DNA from: an uncultured Bacilli bacterium
GTDB taxonomy: Bacteria; Bacillota_I; Bacilli_A; RF39; UBA660
DNA length: 39,703 nt
Assembly (NCBI GenBank): GCA_947601845.1
Contig: CANQGH010000012.1
Location: 1-39,703, forward strand
Reading direction: 5' to 3'
Shown here: in pieces, positions 23,793-32,464 of the stretch
Position numbering within the stretch: the stretch's first letter is position 1
How the letters are laid out: the number at the start of each line of letters is the position of its first letter
Notes under the pieces: model-generated
The model's input: the letters and a program-made list of their open reading frames with translations, nothing else
Databases searched by the model: none
What the model was told of the DNA's origin: nothing
Position numbers and translations under genes: made by a program

Positions 23793-25574
23793 ATGATAGG
23801 AAGTATTGTTAATATTGTTAATAACATTGTTACTGTAAAATTGGCAATTGATGTTACAACACAAACTAATTTGGTTAATATTCATGTTATTTTTGAAGAT
23901 GGGGAGCAAAAAATTGTTGGAGAAATAGTGAATATTGATGTAGCTAATGCCAAGGTAACAATAGTGGGTGAAATTGTTAATAATTATTTTTTGCCAGGAC
24001 TTAATAAAAAGCCTTCCTTTAAGTCAACTGTTAGAATTATTACAATGGAAGAACTTGCTTTAATATTAGGGGAACAACAAATTAAAGATAATAATCAAAT
24101 TTATTTAGGGCAATCAACCGTTTATAATAATTATCGTATTAATGTAGGAGTTAACAGTTTCTTTAGCAATCATTTTGCTATATTAGGTAATACCGGTTCT
24201 GGAAAGAGCTTTACTGTAGCAAGACTTTTACAAAATATATTTACAAGTAATAATTATTTACCAGTCAATGCGAATATATTTATTTTTGATGCCTATGGTG
24301 AATATACCCAAGCTTTTTCTAAGATTAGTGAAATATCACCGGCTTTAAATTATAAAGTATACACGACGAACGCTAATGGTCAAGATGGAGAACTGTTAAA
24401 AATTCCTTTATGGTTATTAGGTATTGATGATGTTGCTTTATTGCTAGATGCTAGTGAACCGGCTCAATTACCGATTATTGAAAAAGCTTTGAAGTTAGTA
24501 CCAATACTAAGAAATAGTGAATTAGCTAATGAGGATAATAGTAATGTTCTTAAATATCGTAATGATATTGTGGCTAGAGCTATTCTTGATATATTAAGAA
24601 GTGGTAAAGATTCCAGTAAAATAAGGGATCAAGTTATTGCTATATTGACAACATATCAAACGAGAGATTTAAATTTAGAGAGTAAAATAGTTCAACCTGG
24701 ATATGTTAGAACATTAAGACAATGTTTATATGTTGATAAAACAGGGAAAATTCAAGAAATGGAACTAGTCGTTGACTTTATTTCATCATTCATAGTAGAG
24801 GGATTAGAGATACCTAATCCTAAAGGTGATGTTCCTTATACGTTAAAAGATTTGGAATTAGCTCTAGATTTTGCGTTAATATCTGAAGGAATACTAAAAA
24901 GTGATAAGGTATTTGATTATGCCAATATTTTAAGTGTAAGACTACATTCATTAATTAATAGTGATTATGCGGCTTTCTTTGATTACGATAATATGATTGA
25001 TAAACAAAGCTATATTGCTAGTCTTCTCACTACTAATATGGGGGCTAAAGCACAAATAGTTAATTTTAATATTAATGATGTAGATGACCGTATGGCTAAA
25101 GCCATTACTAAGATTATATCAAAGATGGTTTTTGACTTTGCTACTACTTCGCCTGAACGTGGTAAATTTCCGTTCCACATTATTATAGAAGAAGCTCATC
25201 GCTATGTGCAAATGGATAGAGATGAACAATTACTTGGGTATAATATTTTTAATCGAATAACTAAAGAGGGAAGGAAGTATGGAGTTATTTTAGGACTTAT
25301 TACCCAAAGACCTAGTGAATTAAGTGATACTTGTATCTCCCAATGTTCTAATTTCATTATCTTAAGGACATTGCATCCTAAAGATTTACTTTATATAAAA
25401 GAAATGGTTCCTAATATGAGTGAAGAATTAGTTTTGCAACTTAAAACTCTTCAACCAGGAAATGCTATGGCTTTTGGGTCAGCTTTTAAAGTCCCTGTTA
25501 GTGTAAAGATTGATAAACCTAATCCAGAACCGCTTAGTAGTAATAGTGATGTTAGTAGAATTTGGTATGGATAA
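23793..25574 (+). CDS. HerA-like DNA-translocating ATPase
   Basis: 593 aa. The N-terminal ~110 residues form a beta-rich HAS-barrel (MIGSIVNIVNNIVTVKL, VGEIVNIDVANAKVTIVGEIV). The FtsK/HerA-type ATPase follows: Walker A GNTGSGKSFTVARLL near 132-146, Walker B/catalytic FHIIIEEAHRYV near 465, and NRITKEGRKYGVILGLITQRPSELSD, which carries sensor and arginine-finger elements of DUF87 proteins. HerA forms hexamers that pump DNA, usually with the nuclease NurA, or with partners such as Sir2 or DUF4297 in anti-phage systems. No nuclease partner lies next to it here; its neighbours are ZIP/small peptide and sepF. It has its own promoter. The exact role is unresolved. Confidence 0.88.
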   Translation: MIGSIVNIVNNIVTVKLAIDVTTQTNLVNIHVIFEDGEQKIVGEIVNIDVANAKVTIVGEIVNNYFLPGLNKKPSFKSTVRIITMEELALILGEQQIKDNNQIYLGQSTVYNNYRINVGVNSFFSNHFAILGNTGSGKSFTVARLLQNIFTSNNYLPVNANIFIFDAYGEYTQAFSKISEISPALNYKVYTTNANGQDGELLKIPLWLLGIDDVALLLDASEPAQLPIIEKALKLVPILRNSELANEDNSNVLKYRNDIVARAILDILRSGKDSSKIRDQVIAILTTYQTRDLNLESKIVQPGYVRTLRQCLYVDKTGKIQEMELVVDFISSFIVEGLEIPNPKGDVPYTLKDLELALDFALISEGILKSDKVFDYANILSVRLHSLINSDYAAFFDYDNMIDKQSYIASLLTTNMGAKAQIVNFNINDVDDRMAKAITKIISKMVFDFATTSPERGKFPFHIIIEEAHRYVQMDRDEQLLGYNIFNRITKEGRKYGVILGLITQRPSELSDTCISQCSNFIILRTLHPKDLLYIKEMVPNMSEELVLQLKTLQPGNAMAFGSAFKVPVSVKIDKPNPEPLSSNSDVSRIWYG

Positions 25575-25602
25575 AAAATATCTTTAAAAATAAAAAAAAT
25601 TG

Positions 25603-25611
25603 TGTTACAAT
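25603..25611 (+). promoter_or_regulatory. Extended -10 promoter of sepF (TGtTACAAT)
   Basis: TGTTACAAT, 39 bp before the ATG. Confidence 0.5.
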
Positions 25612-25649
25612 GTTAATGTATATAAGAAGTATAAAATGGAGGAAATCGT

Positions 25650-26093
25650 ATGGCATTAGACAAATTTAAAAGTTTCTTTTCAGGTGGAGAAATTCAGGAT
25701 ACTGATGAAGTTTCATCTAAAGAGTATTATATTGAAGAACAACCACAAGATGATGGTGGAAATAGAATGATGCTTTTGGAACCACGCGCATATTCTGAAA
25801 GTCAACAAATTGCTGATTATTTAAAAGGTAAAAGTGCAGTAGTAGTTAATTTGAAAAGGGTAACACCTGATCAAGCTAAGAGAATAGTGGACTTTTTAAG
25901 TGGAACACTATATGCGATTGGCGGTGACTTGCAAAAACTTGGTGGCGGAATTTTCCTATGTACACCTAAAAATATTAATGTAGAAGGTACTATTTCTGAT
26001 GATAGTAATCCAACTACCAATGGTGGAAAGGTGAATAAAGGAAAGAAACAAGATAAAGAAGAAGAGGATGAAGACGAGGCATTTAATTTTTAA
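25650..26093 (+). CDS. sepF: Cell division protein SepF
   Basis: 147 aa, normal for SepF. An N-terminal amphipathic membrane-targeting helix ([12 protein letters not shown]), an acidic linker, and the SepF core ([45 protein letters not shown] then [19 protein letters not shown]) are all present. It bundles FtsZ filaments and anchors them to the membrane at the division septum. A Lys/Glu/Asp-rich tail extends past the core. AATGGAGGAA precedes the ATG. divIVA follows 29 bp later, echoing the usual division cluster of Bacillota, although the ylm genes between them are missing and ileS lies elsewhere. Confidence 0.96.
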   Translation: MALDKFKSFFSGGEIQDTDEVSSKEYYIEEQPQDDGGNRMMLLEPRAYSESQQIADYLKGKSAVVVNLKRVTPDQAKRIVDFLSGTLYAIGGDLQKLGGGIFLCTPKNINVEGTISDDSNPTTNGGKVNKGKKQDKEEEDEDEAFNF

Positions 26094-26122
26094 TTAGTAG
26101 TTGTTAGTAATGGGGTGACAAG

Positions 26123-26560
26123 ATGGACAAGTTTCATTTGGAAGCTAATGGTTACAGTAGGAGTGAAGTAAATAAATTTATAGATGAAGTTATTGCTCAT
26201 ACTGAGACTATGATTAAAAGAGTAAAATCTCAACAGTTAGAAATAGATACTTTAAAAAAAGAAAATGAAAAATATAAAAAAGCTGATGAGACAATAAGGG
26301 GTTCAATGTATAAAGCTGAAGAGGCTAGTACTAATATTAAAAGACAAGCAATGGAAGAGGGCAAATTAATAATTGAAGATGCTAGGAAAAATGCTTCTCG
26401 TATTGTAAATGATGCTTTATTAAGAGCTGAAAAAATTGAACTTAAATCTGATACCCTAGAACGTAATATGCGAATTTTTAAAAAGAAATTAAAACTAGTA
26501 ATTGAACAACAGTTAGCTGTTGTAGATGAAATAGAAGTATTAGACATTGATGATGAGTAA
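26123..26560 (+). CDS. divIVA: DivIVA-domain protein
   Basis: 145 aa. The N-terminal DivIVA lipid-binding part reads FHLEANGYSRSEVNKFIDEVIAHTE, though the start lacks the usual F..RGYD..EVD consensus in part, so it is a divergent member. The rest is a long coiled coil (KRVKSQQLEIDTLKKENEKYKK and on to about 110), consistent with curvature-sensing filaments at poles and septa. Short compared with Bacillus DivIVA (164). The start has GGGGTGAC. It is cotranscribed with sepF and ends at the terminator at 26564. Confidence 0.88.
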   Translation: MDKFHLEANGYSRSEVNKFIDEVIAHTETMIKRVKSQQLEIDTLKKENEKYKKADETIRGSMYKAEEASTNIKRQAMEEGKLIIEDARKNASRIVNDALLRAEKIELKSDTLERNMRIFKKKLKLVIEQQLAVVDEIEVLDIDDE

Positions 26561-26563
26561 TTA

Positions 26564-26590
26564 AAACGCCCAATTAAAGGCGTTTCTTTC
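26564..26590 (+). terminator. Terminator of sepF-divIVA
   Basis: Perfect AAACGCC/GGCGTTT stem, 8-nt loop, followed by a short T-rich tail. Confidence 0.8.
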
Positions 26591-26606
26591 AATATAAGGA
26601 GGAAAT

Positions 26607-26951
26607 ATGTATAATTATAAACTACTAGATGGTGAAGAGGTTATTCTAATAAGTGATAATAGCCTGTTAAAAAAAGATAATGATAATCTTAATATATCAA
26701 CGATTTTAACCAATAAAAGATTAATTCTTTTAGACTATCCTAACCCAGTTAACAACTATGAAGAAGTCTTGAGAACTTCTAGAAACATGGATTGTATAAA
26801 ACAAAAAGAAGAGTTATATAGTGTGTCTTTAGAACAAATTAAAACTATTTATCAAGAAGATAATTATGATAAATATATTCTTAATAATGGGGACTATTTT
26901 TTCTTAAATGATAAAGATATAAAAGAAAAAATTATAGAGTATATAAAATAA
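26607..26951 (+). CDS. Small hypothetical protein, possibly PH-like
   Basis: 114 aa with a strong AAGGAGG site. The pattern EEVILISDNSLLKKDNDNLNISTILTNKRLILLDYP, with the TNKRL(I/L)LLD strand, is like the first strands of bacterial PH/GRAM-type domains. After a helical stretch, LYSVSLEQIKTIYQED and YFFLNDKDIKEKIIEYIK complete a small alpha/beta fold. No signal peptide or membrane segment. It lies 16 bp after the divIVA terminator and converges on rpmB, sharing its terminator. Role unknown; the PH-like reading is by eye. Confidence 0.6.
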   Translation: MYNYKLLDGEEVILISDNSLLKKDNDNLNISTILTNKRLILLDYPNPVNNYEEVLRTSRNMDCIKQKEELYSVSLEQIKTIYQEDNYDKYILNNGDYFFLNDKDIKEKIIEYIK

Positions 26952-26957
26952 AACAAA

Positions 26958-26981
26958 AAAAGGTTACATCAGTAACCTTTT
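26958..26981. terminator. Bidirectional terminator shared by the 26607 gene and rpmB
   Basis: Perfect AAAAGGTTAC / GTAACCTTTT stem with an ATCA loop, flanked by an A-run on the left and T on the right. The rpmB stop codon overlaps its right arm. Confidence 0.85.
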
Positions 26982-27165
26982 ATGCTTCTACATTAAAATC
27001 TTTATATAGAGTTCTTTTTTCTTTAGCAGAAACTCTAACTTTAGTTCCATCGCTTAATCTTACTACTTGAAGATTTAATTTTTGCTTACGGTTTGTAGTA
27101 TTTAAGGCATGAGATCTTTCTCTTGCTTTACAATTTGGTTTTCTATTTGATACATTAATTGCCAT
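26980..27165 (-). CDS. rpmB: Ribosomal protein bL28
   Basis: 61 aa on the reverse strand, the normal size of firmicute bL28 (MAINVSNRKPNCKARERSHA at the start, then KQKLNLQVVRLSDGTKVRVSAKEKRTLYK). It is part of the 50S subunit. It lacks the zinc-binding CxxC pairs, so it is the zinc-free form. GGAGGAG precedes the ATG and a good promoter lies 40-65 bp upstream (27204-27232). Confidence 0.95.
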   Translation of the reverse strand: MAINVSNRKPNCKARERSHALNTTNRKQKLNLQVVRLSDGTKVRVSAKEKRTLYKDFNVEA

Positions 27166-27203
27166 ACTTTTCTCCTCCTTCAGTTAATAATACTTGCTTA
27201 ATA

Positions 27204-27232
27204 ACTTTATCACATTATTCGTTAATAGTCAA
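27204..27232 (-). promoter_or_regulatory. rpmB promoter
   Basis: Read on the reverse strand: TTGACT (27232-27227), 17-bp spacer, TAAAGT (27209-27204) with an upstream TG. Confidence 0.7.
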
Positions 27233-27369
27233 ACAATATTTCAATTTTTCAATCAATAGACAAATATTTAGTGAAAATAACAATGTAAGGAAAAAAAGAA
27301 ACAAAGTAATAAAACAGTATTTGCAAGTCCCTTTTTATTTGGAAATTTCTATATAAAAATGATGGTTTG

Positions 27370-27378
27370 TGGTACAAT
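27370..27378 (+). promoter_or_regulatory. Extended -10 promoter of dnaE (TGgTACAAT)
   Basis: TGGTACAAT, 23 bp before the chosen start at 27401. This rules out the in-frame ATG at 27359, which lies upstream of the transcription start. Confidence 0.55.
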
Positions 27379-27400
27379 AAATATGAAAGAGGGTGATAAT

Positions 27401-30340
27401 ATGTTTACAAGATTATATGTAAAAACAAATTATTCCCTATTGTCTAGTTTAGTTACTATTGATGAGTTAATAAAATTGTGTGTTAGTAAGAATATCAGAG
27501 AAGTTGCAATTTGTGATAATGATATGATGGGTGTTATGCATTTCTATAAAGAATGTAAAAAAAATAATATAAAACCTATCATTGGGTTAGATTTAAACTA
27601 TAATAACGGTCATATTTTATTATATGCGAAAGATTATAATGGATATAAGAGTTTAATTAAATTATCAACTATTAGTAATGGTAAAGCAATTACTATTAAT
27701 GATTTACAAAAATATAATGTTAATTTAGTAGCTATTCTTCCATATAACGCCTTATTTTTATATGATGAAATAAAAGACATATATGATACTTTATATTTAG
27801 GATTTAGCAATACCAAGGAAGAGGAAGAAGTAAGAAAAATAAGTCAAAGATTCGTTTTTATTAATGAAATTTTATATTTGAAAAAAGGTGAGTCTAAATA
27901 TTTAAAGTATCTTTATATGATTAGAGATAATAAAACAATTAGTAATAATGTCGATTTTGTCGATCATTATAATTATTTTTTAAATGATGAAGTCATTAAT
28001 TTAAGTAGTAGTGATGGATTAAATAATACTAATGTTATTGCTGATATGTGTAACTTAGAATTTCCTAATTTAGGCAATTTATTACCTATTTATAATACAC
28101 CTAATAATGATAGTGATAGTTATTTAAAAAGCCTTAGTCTTAAAGGATTAAATAAACGGTTCAATAATAATGTGCCTAATAATTATTTAGAAAGATTAAT
28201 GTATGAGTTAGATACGATTAGCAGGATGGGTTTTTCTAACTATTTCTTGGTAGTATATGATTTTATTAGGTATGCTAAAGGGGAGAATATTTTAGTTGGT
28301 CCTGGAAGAGGAAGTGCAGCCGGTTCATTAGTTGCCTATTCATTAGGAATCACGGAGATTGACCCTATTCATTATGATTTGTTGTTTGAGCGTTTCTTAA
28401 ATCCTGAACGTGTAACGATGCCTGATATTGATACCGATTTCCCAGATATTTATCGTGATCAAGTTATTGATTATGTAAAGGATAAGTATGGTGAAAAAAA
28501 TGTTGCGGGTATTGTTACATTTGGAACGCTTGCATCTCGTCAAGCTATTCGCGATGTATCTAGGGTATTAAATATCAGTGCCCATGATGTCGATATTTTA
28601 TGTAAACATATTCCACAAATTACGAAATTAACACTTAAAGATTTTTATCGTGAGGATGAATCTTTTAAAAATATTATTGATAGTGATGAGCGCCTTACTA
28701 TGATGTATGAAATTGCCTCATTTATTGAAGGATTTCCAAGACATACATCGATGCATGCAGCAGGAATTGTCATGAGTAGACTAGAGCTTGATGAGGTTAT
28801 ACCTCTTGTCAAGAGCGGTGAAGATATGTATTTATCGGGTTATTCTATGGAATATTTGGAAGAACTTGGCCTTTTAAAAATGGACTTTTTGGGTCTTAAA
28901 AATTTAACAACCATTATGAATGTCATTAGTGATATTGAACGTAATGAAAAAGTTAAAATAGATTTTTCTAAAATACCATTAGATGATAAAGAAGCACTAG
29001 CAGTATTTACTAATGCTGATACTTCAGGCATCTTTCAATTTGAATCAGCAGGAATGCGTAATTTTTTGAGTAATTTACAACCAACAACCTTTGAAGACAT
29101 TTTTGCTGCCATTGCCTTATTCCGCCCAGGACCCGCGGTAAATATTGACTCATATATTCGAAGAAAGCATGGCCAAGAAGAAATTGATTATATTGATCCA
29201 AGTTTAGAAAAAATATTAAAGCCAACTTATGGCATTATTGTCTACCAAGAACAAATAATGCAGATAGCAAGTATTATGGCCGGATACACTTTAGGTGAAG
29301 CCGATATTTTAAGACGCGCTATGAGCAAGAAAAAGAAGGATGTTTTAATTAGCGAAGAAGAAAAATTTATAAATGGTGCCCAAAAAAGAGGTTACACTTA
29401 TGAAGTGGCTAAAAAAGTATATGATTTAATTCTTAACTTTGCTAACTATGGCTTTAACAGAGCACACTCTGTGGCGTATGCAATCATTGCTTATAAAATG
29501 GCTTATTTGAAAGCCAAATATCCTAAGTATTTCTTTAGTAATTTATTAACATCAGTTATTGGTAGTGAAACTAAAACGAAAGAATATATTAATGAAGCAA
29601 GGAGTAGAGGAATTAAGATTTTATTACCTGATATCAATTATAGTATGGGTTATTATACGGTTGAAAAGGAAGGTATTCGTTATCCATTATCCAATATCAA
29701 GAATATTGGTATTGTTACATGTAGAGAAATTATTCAAAATAGAAAAGAGCCTTTTACCGATATTTTTGACTGTATTTCGAAGATAACTACTAAAAACATA
29801 TCGGAAAAAACTTTGGAAACGCTTATTCTTTCATCATGTTTTAGCTCTTTTGGCTATAATAATAATACTTTAATTCATAACTTAGATACCTTATTAAATT
29901 ATGCTTCTCTTACTAAAGATTTAGATCCAACTCTTGTTATTAAACCTGAGATAGAAAAATTACCCGATTTTACCAAAGAAGTTTTAATGAGTAATGAGAA
30001 AAAATTATTTGGTTTTTATTTAAGTGAATATCCTACTACTATTTATAAAGGACAATATGAAGTTACGGAATTAAGTGATGTTTCCCAACATTTTAATAAA
30101 ATTATTGATACTATTGCTTTAATTGATAAAATAAAAGTAATTGATACTAAAAATGGTGATAAAATGGCTTTCCTTTATGGAAGTGATGAAGTAACAATGA
30201 TGGATTTTACTTTATTTCCTGATGTTTACCAAAATAATTTAGATATTAAGCCTGGTGATGTTCTACTAATAAGAGGAAGAGTAGAAAGACGTTTAAATAA
30301 ATATCAAATAGTAGTGCAAAAGGTGAAAAAATTATCATAA
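27401..30340 (+). CDS. dnaE: DNA polymerase III alpha subunit, DnaE type
   Basis: 979 aa from ATG 27401 (GAGGGTGAT site, promoter just upstream). Family C polymerase: an N-terminal PHP domain, then the palm with PGRGSAAGSLVAYSLGITEIDPIHYDLLFERFLNPERVTMPDIDTDFPD holding the catalytic aspartates. The finger region follows (FGTLASRQAIRDVSR; FQFESAGMRNFLSNLQPTTFEDI; GIIVYQEQIMQIA), and a C-terminal OB domain closes the protein. In Bacillota DnaE works beside PolC, extending primers on the lagging strand. The PHP metal-binding HxH at the N-terminus (normally H-L-H-V-H-S) reads LYVKTNYS here, so the PHP active site is lost, as is common for this lineage. Confidence 0.96.
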   Translation: MFTRLYVKTNYSLLSSLVTIDELIKLCVSKNIREVAICDNDMMGVMHFYKECKKNNIKPIIGLDLNYNNGHILLYAKDYNGYKSLIKLSTISNGKAITINDLQKYNVNLVAILPYNALFLYDEIKDIYDTLYLGFSNTKEEEEVRKISQRFVFINEILYLKKGESKYLKYLYMIRDNKTISNNVDFVDHYNYFLNDEVINLSSSDGLNNTNVIADMCNLEFPNLGNLLPIYNTPNNDSDSYLKSLSLKGLNKRFNNNVPNNYLERLMYELDTISRMGFSNYFLVVYDFIRYAKGENILVGPGRGSAAGSLVAYSLGITEIDPIHYDLLFERFLNPERVTMPDIDTDFPDIYRDQVIDYVKDKYGEKNVAGIVTFGTLASRQAIRDVSRVLNISAHDVDILCKHIPQITKLTLKDFYREDESFKNIIDSDERLTMMYEIASFIEGFPRHTSMHAAGIVMSRLELDEVIPLVKSGEDMYLSGYSMEYLEELGLLKMDFLGLKNLTTIMNVISDIERNEKVKIDFSKIPLDDKEALAVFTNADTSGIFQFESAGMRNFLSNLQPTTFEDIFAAIALFRPGPAVNIDSYIRRKHGQEEIDYIDPSLEKILKPTYGIIVYQEQIMQIASIMAGYTLGEADILRRAMSKKKKDVLISEEEKFINGAQKRGYTYEVAKKVYDLILNFANYGFNRAHSVAYAIIAYKMAYLKAKYPKYFFSNLLTSVIGSETKTKEYINEARSRGIKILLPDINYSMGYYTVEKEGIRYPLSNIKNIGIVTCREIIQNRKEPFTDIFDCISKITTKNISEKTLETLILSSCFSSFGYNNNTLIHNLDTLLNYASLTKDLDPTLVIKPEIEKLPDFTKEVLMSNEKKLFGFYLSEYPTTIYKGQYEVTELSDVSQHFNKIIDTIALIDKIKVIDTKNGDKMAFLYGSDEVTMMDFTLFPDVYQNNLDIKPGDVLLIRGRVERRLNKYQIVVQKVKKLS

Positions 30341-30342
30341 TT

Positions 30343-30351
30343 TGATATAAT
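30343..30351 (+). promoter_or_regulatory. Extended -10 promoter of the glycosyltransferase operon (TGaTATAAT)
   Basis: TGATATAAT just after the dnaE stop, 29 bp before the first glycosyltransferase start. Confidence 0.55.
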
Positions 30352-30380
30352 AAAAACAAGTAAATAATAAGGAGTCCAAT

Positions 30381-31334
30381 ATGAAACCTAAGATAAGTGT
30401 TATTGTACCGGTGTATAATGTCGAAGAGTATTTGCCAAAGTGTTTAGATAGTATTATTAACGAGACTTTTAAAGATATAGAGATTATTGTTATTAATGAT
30501 GGAAGTAAAGATAATAGTGAAAAAATAATTGATCAATATAAGAAAAAAGATAAAAGAATTGTTGCCTTATCTAAAGAAAATGGTGGCCAAGGTAGTGCTA
30601 GAAACATGGGATTAAAGAAGGCAAGAGGCGAATATATTGTTTTTGTTGATAGTGATGATTGGATAGAAAAAGGCATGCTAGAGCATTTGTATAATGAAGC
30701 GATTAATAATGATAGTGATATTGTAGTATGTGATTTTTTTAAAGTAAATGGTAGTGTTAAAGAAAGACAAAGTTCTTTTGAAGTTCATGGAGACTCTTTA
30801 ATTCAAGACTATATATTAAATATTTCAGGACCATGTTGGCAGTTAATAAAAAAGTCATTAATTATAGATAATGAATTATTTTTTCCACAAAATATAATTT
30901 ATGAAGACTATGCTATTGTTCCTATTTATGCTTTATTTGCTAAAAAAATTAGTTATGTCAAAAAGGCTTATTATAATTACTTAATTAGGAGTAATTCGAC
31001 TATGACCCAAAAGTTCAATAATAAATTTTATAATATTATTGATGCCTCGTATTACTTATTAGACAAATTAAAAACATATAATTATCCATATCGTGATGAA
31101 TATGAATACTTGATTGTCAATAATCTACTAAGACAGACATATTTTAGGTTAAAAGATATTAAAGAAGCAAAAAAATTACTTAATGATGCAGCCTTATTTA
31201 TAAAAGATAGTTATCCTAATTTTATGAACAATAAATATGTAAAATCACAGGGATTAAAATATAGAATTATTACTTATCTTATTTATAAAAAGAAATATAA
31301 ACTATTAAAACTTATTCATAGTGTAGGAAAGTAG
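30381..31334 (+). CDS. Glycosyltransferase family 2
   Basis: 317 aa. Canonical GT2 N-terminus (ISVIVPVYNVEEYLPKCLDS), IVINDGSKDNS nucleotide-binding loop, NGGQGSARNMGL and the metal-binding VDSDDWIE. It adds a sugar from an NDP-donor at the cytosolic face during surface polysaccharide or lipid-linked glycan assembly. AAGGAG site. It is the first gene of a three-gene operon; its first 116 bp of conserved coding sequence (30387-30502) are about 90 % identical in DNA to those of the third gene at 32465, while the acceptor halves differ. Confidence 0.93.
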   Translation: MKPKISVIVPVYNVEEYLPKCLDSIINETFKDIEIIVINDGSKDNSEKIIDQYKKKDKRIVALSKENGGQGSARNMGLKKARGEYIVFVDSDDWIEKGMLEHLYNEAINNDSDIVVCDFFKVNGSVKERQSSFEVHGDSLIQDYILNISGPCWQLIKKSLIIDNELFFPQNIIYEDYAIVPIYALFAKKISYVKKAYYNYLIRSNSTMTQKFNNKFYNIIDASYYLLDKLKTYNYPYRDEYEYLIVNNLLRQTYFRLKDIKEAKKLLNDAALFIKDSYPNFMNNKYVKSQGLKYRIITYLIYKKKYKLLKLIHSVGK

Positions 31335-31340
31335 GTATTT

Positions 31341-32456
31341 ATGAAGAAGAAAAAAATTTTATTTACAATTTGGACATATTCCTGGGGAGGGGGAGCTGAA
31401 AATATTTTAACTAATTTGGTTAATCATTTAGACCCTAATAAATATGATATTGATATTTTAGAATATTACCACTCAGATATAAAAAAAGAACCTATCAATG
31501 ATAACATTAATTTATTACCTCCTATTATTGATAGTAAAACCTCTTCTAAATTGGAAAAGTTTTATAAAATGTTTTTAGTTAGACATTTTCCACAGATTTT
31601 GCGGAAAAAATATGCTAATAAGGACTATGATGTCGAAATTGCTTTTACCAAAATGATACCTTCTTTTTTACTAAATTATAATAAGAAAACAGTTATTTGG
31701 TTACATGGTGAGGTTAACGCTACTACGGATAGGAAAAAAGATCTTAAATTAGAAACTAAATGTTTTAAAAAAGCTTCTCGTATTGTCACTATCTCTAAAC
31801 ATAATAAGGAACTTTTAGAGCAAGAATATCCGTTTATTAAAGATAAAGATGTGTTAATTTATAATTCATTTGATTTTTCTCTTCTTGATTATAAAGCTAA
31901 TTTAGAAAAACTAAAGGAGAGTAAAGTGCCAATATTACTTTGCTTATGTCGCCTTGATTGGGTAAAAAACCCCCTATTATTATTAGAGGTAGCTAAAAAC
32001 TTAAAAGAGAAAAATATTCCTTTTAAATTACAATATGTGGGACATGGTGAGCTAATGGATGATTTAAAGGCCAAGACTAAAAAGATGCATCTTGAAGATT
32101 GTGTGGAGATACTAGGTTTTAAAGAAAATCCTTATCCATACATTAAAAATAGTACTTTATTAGTACAGACTTCACATTTTGAAGGATTTCCAACTATTTT
32201 TGCGGAATGTACCTATTTAGGTAAACCATTTGTATGTATGAATGTTGGTGGAGCATATGAATTATCTGATGATAATAAATGTGGTTTTGTTGTTAACAAT
32301 ATGAATGTAGAAGAGTTTACTAATAAAGTCATTACCTTATTACAAGATAAAAAACTTTATGACAAGTTTAGTAAACACGGAGTAAAAAATGTTCAAAGAT
32401 TTACTATTGATAAGCAAATTAAGGCTTTTGATGAAATGATTAATGGATTAAAGTAG
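31341..32456 (+). CDS. Glycosyltransferase family 4
   Basis: 371 aa, GT-B fold. The N-terminal donor-independent half has FTIWTYSWGGGAENILTNL, a glycine-rich loop typical of GT4. The C-terminal donor-binding half carries the E-x7-E motif in HFEGFPTIFAECTYLGKPFV, preceded by LCRLDWVKNPLLLLEVAKNL and QYVGHGELMDDLK. It is a retaining sugar transferase, probably on a lipid-linked glycan. It starts 6 bp after the previous stop with a GTAGGTATTT site, and 8 bp separate it from the next gene, so all three are one operon. Confidence 0.93.
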   Translation: MKKKKILFTIWTYSWGGGAENILTNLVNHLDPNKYDIDILEYYHSDIKKEPINDNINLLPPIIDSKTSSKLEKFYKMFLVRHFPQILRKKYANKDYDVEIAFTKMIPSFLLNYNKKTVIWLHGEVNATTDRKKDLKLETKCFKKASRIVTISKHNKELLEQEYPFIKDKDVLIYNSFDFSLLDYKANLEKLKESKVPILLCLCRLDWVKNPLLLLEVAKNLKEKNIPFKLQYVGHGELMDDLKAKTKKMHLEDCVEILGFKENPYPYIKNSTLLVQTSHFEGFPTIFAECTYLGKPFVCMNVGGAYELSDDNKCGFVVNNMNVEEFTNKVITLLQDKKLYDKFSKHGVKNVQRFTIDKQIKAFDEMINGLK

Positions 32457-32464
32457 GTGAAAAA

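Noticed and set aside
23793-26093. HerA-centred anti-phage defence operon
   Set aside because: The neighbours are sepF/divIVA and a small peptide, with separate promoters; no effector gene is present.
27159-27356. 65-codon forward frame between rpmB and dnaE
   Set aside because: Its start lies in the rpmB 5' end, no ribosome binding site, and it covers the rpmB promoter on the other strand.
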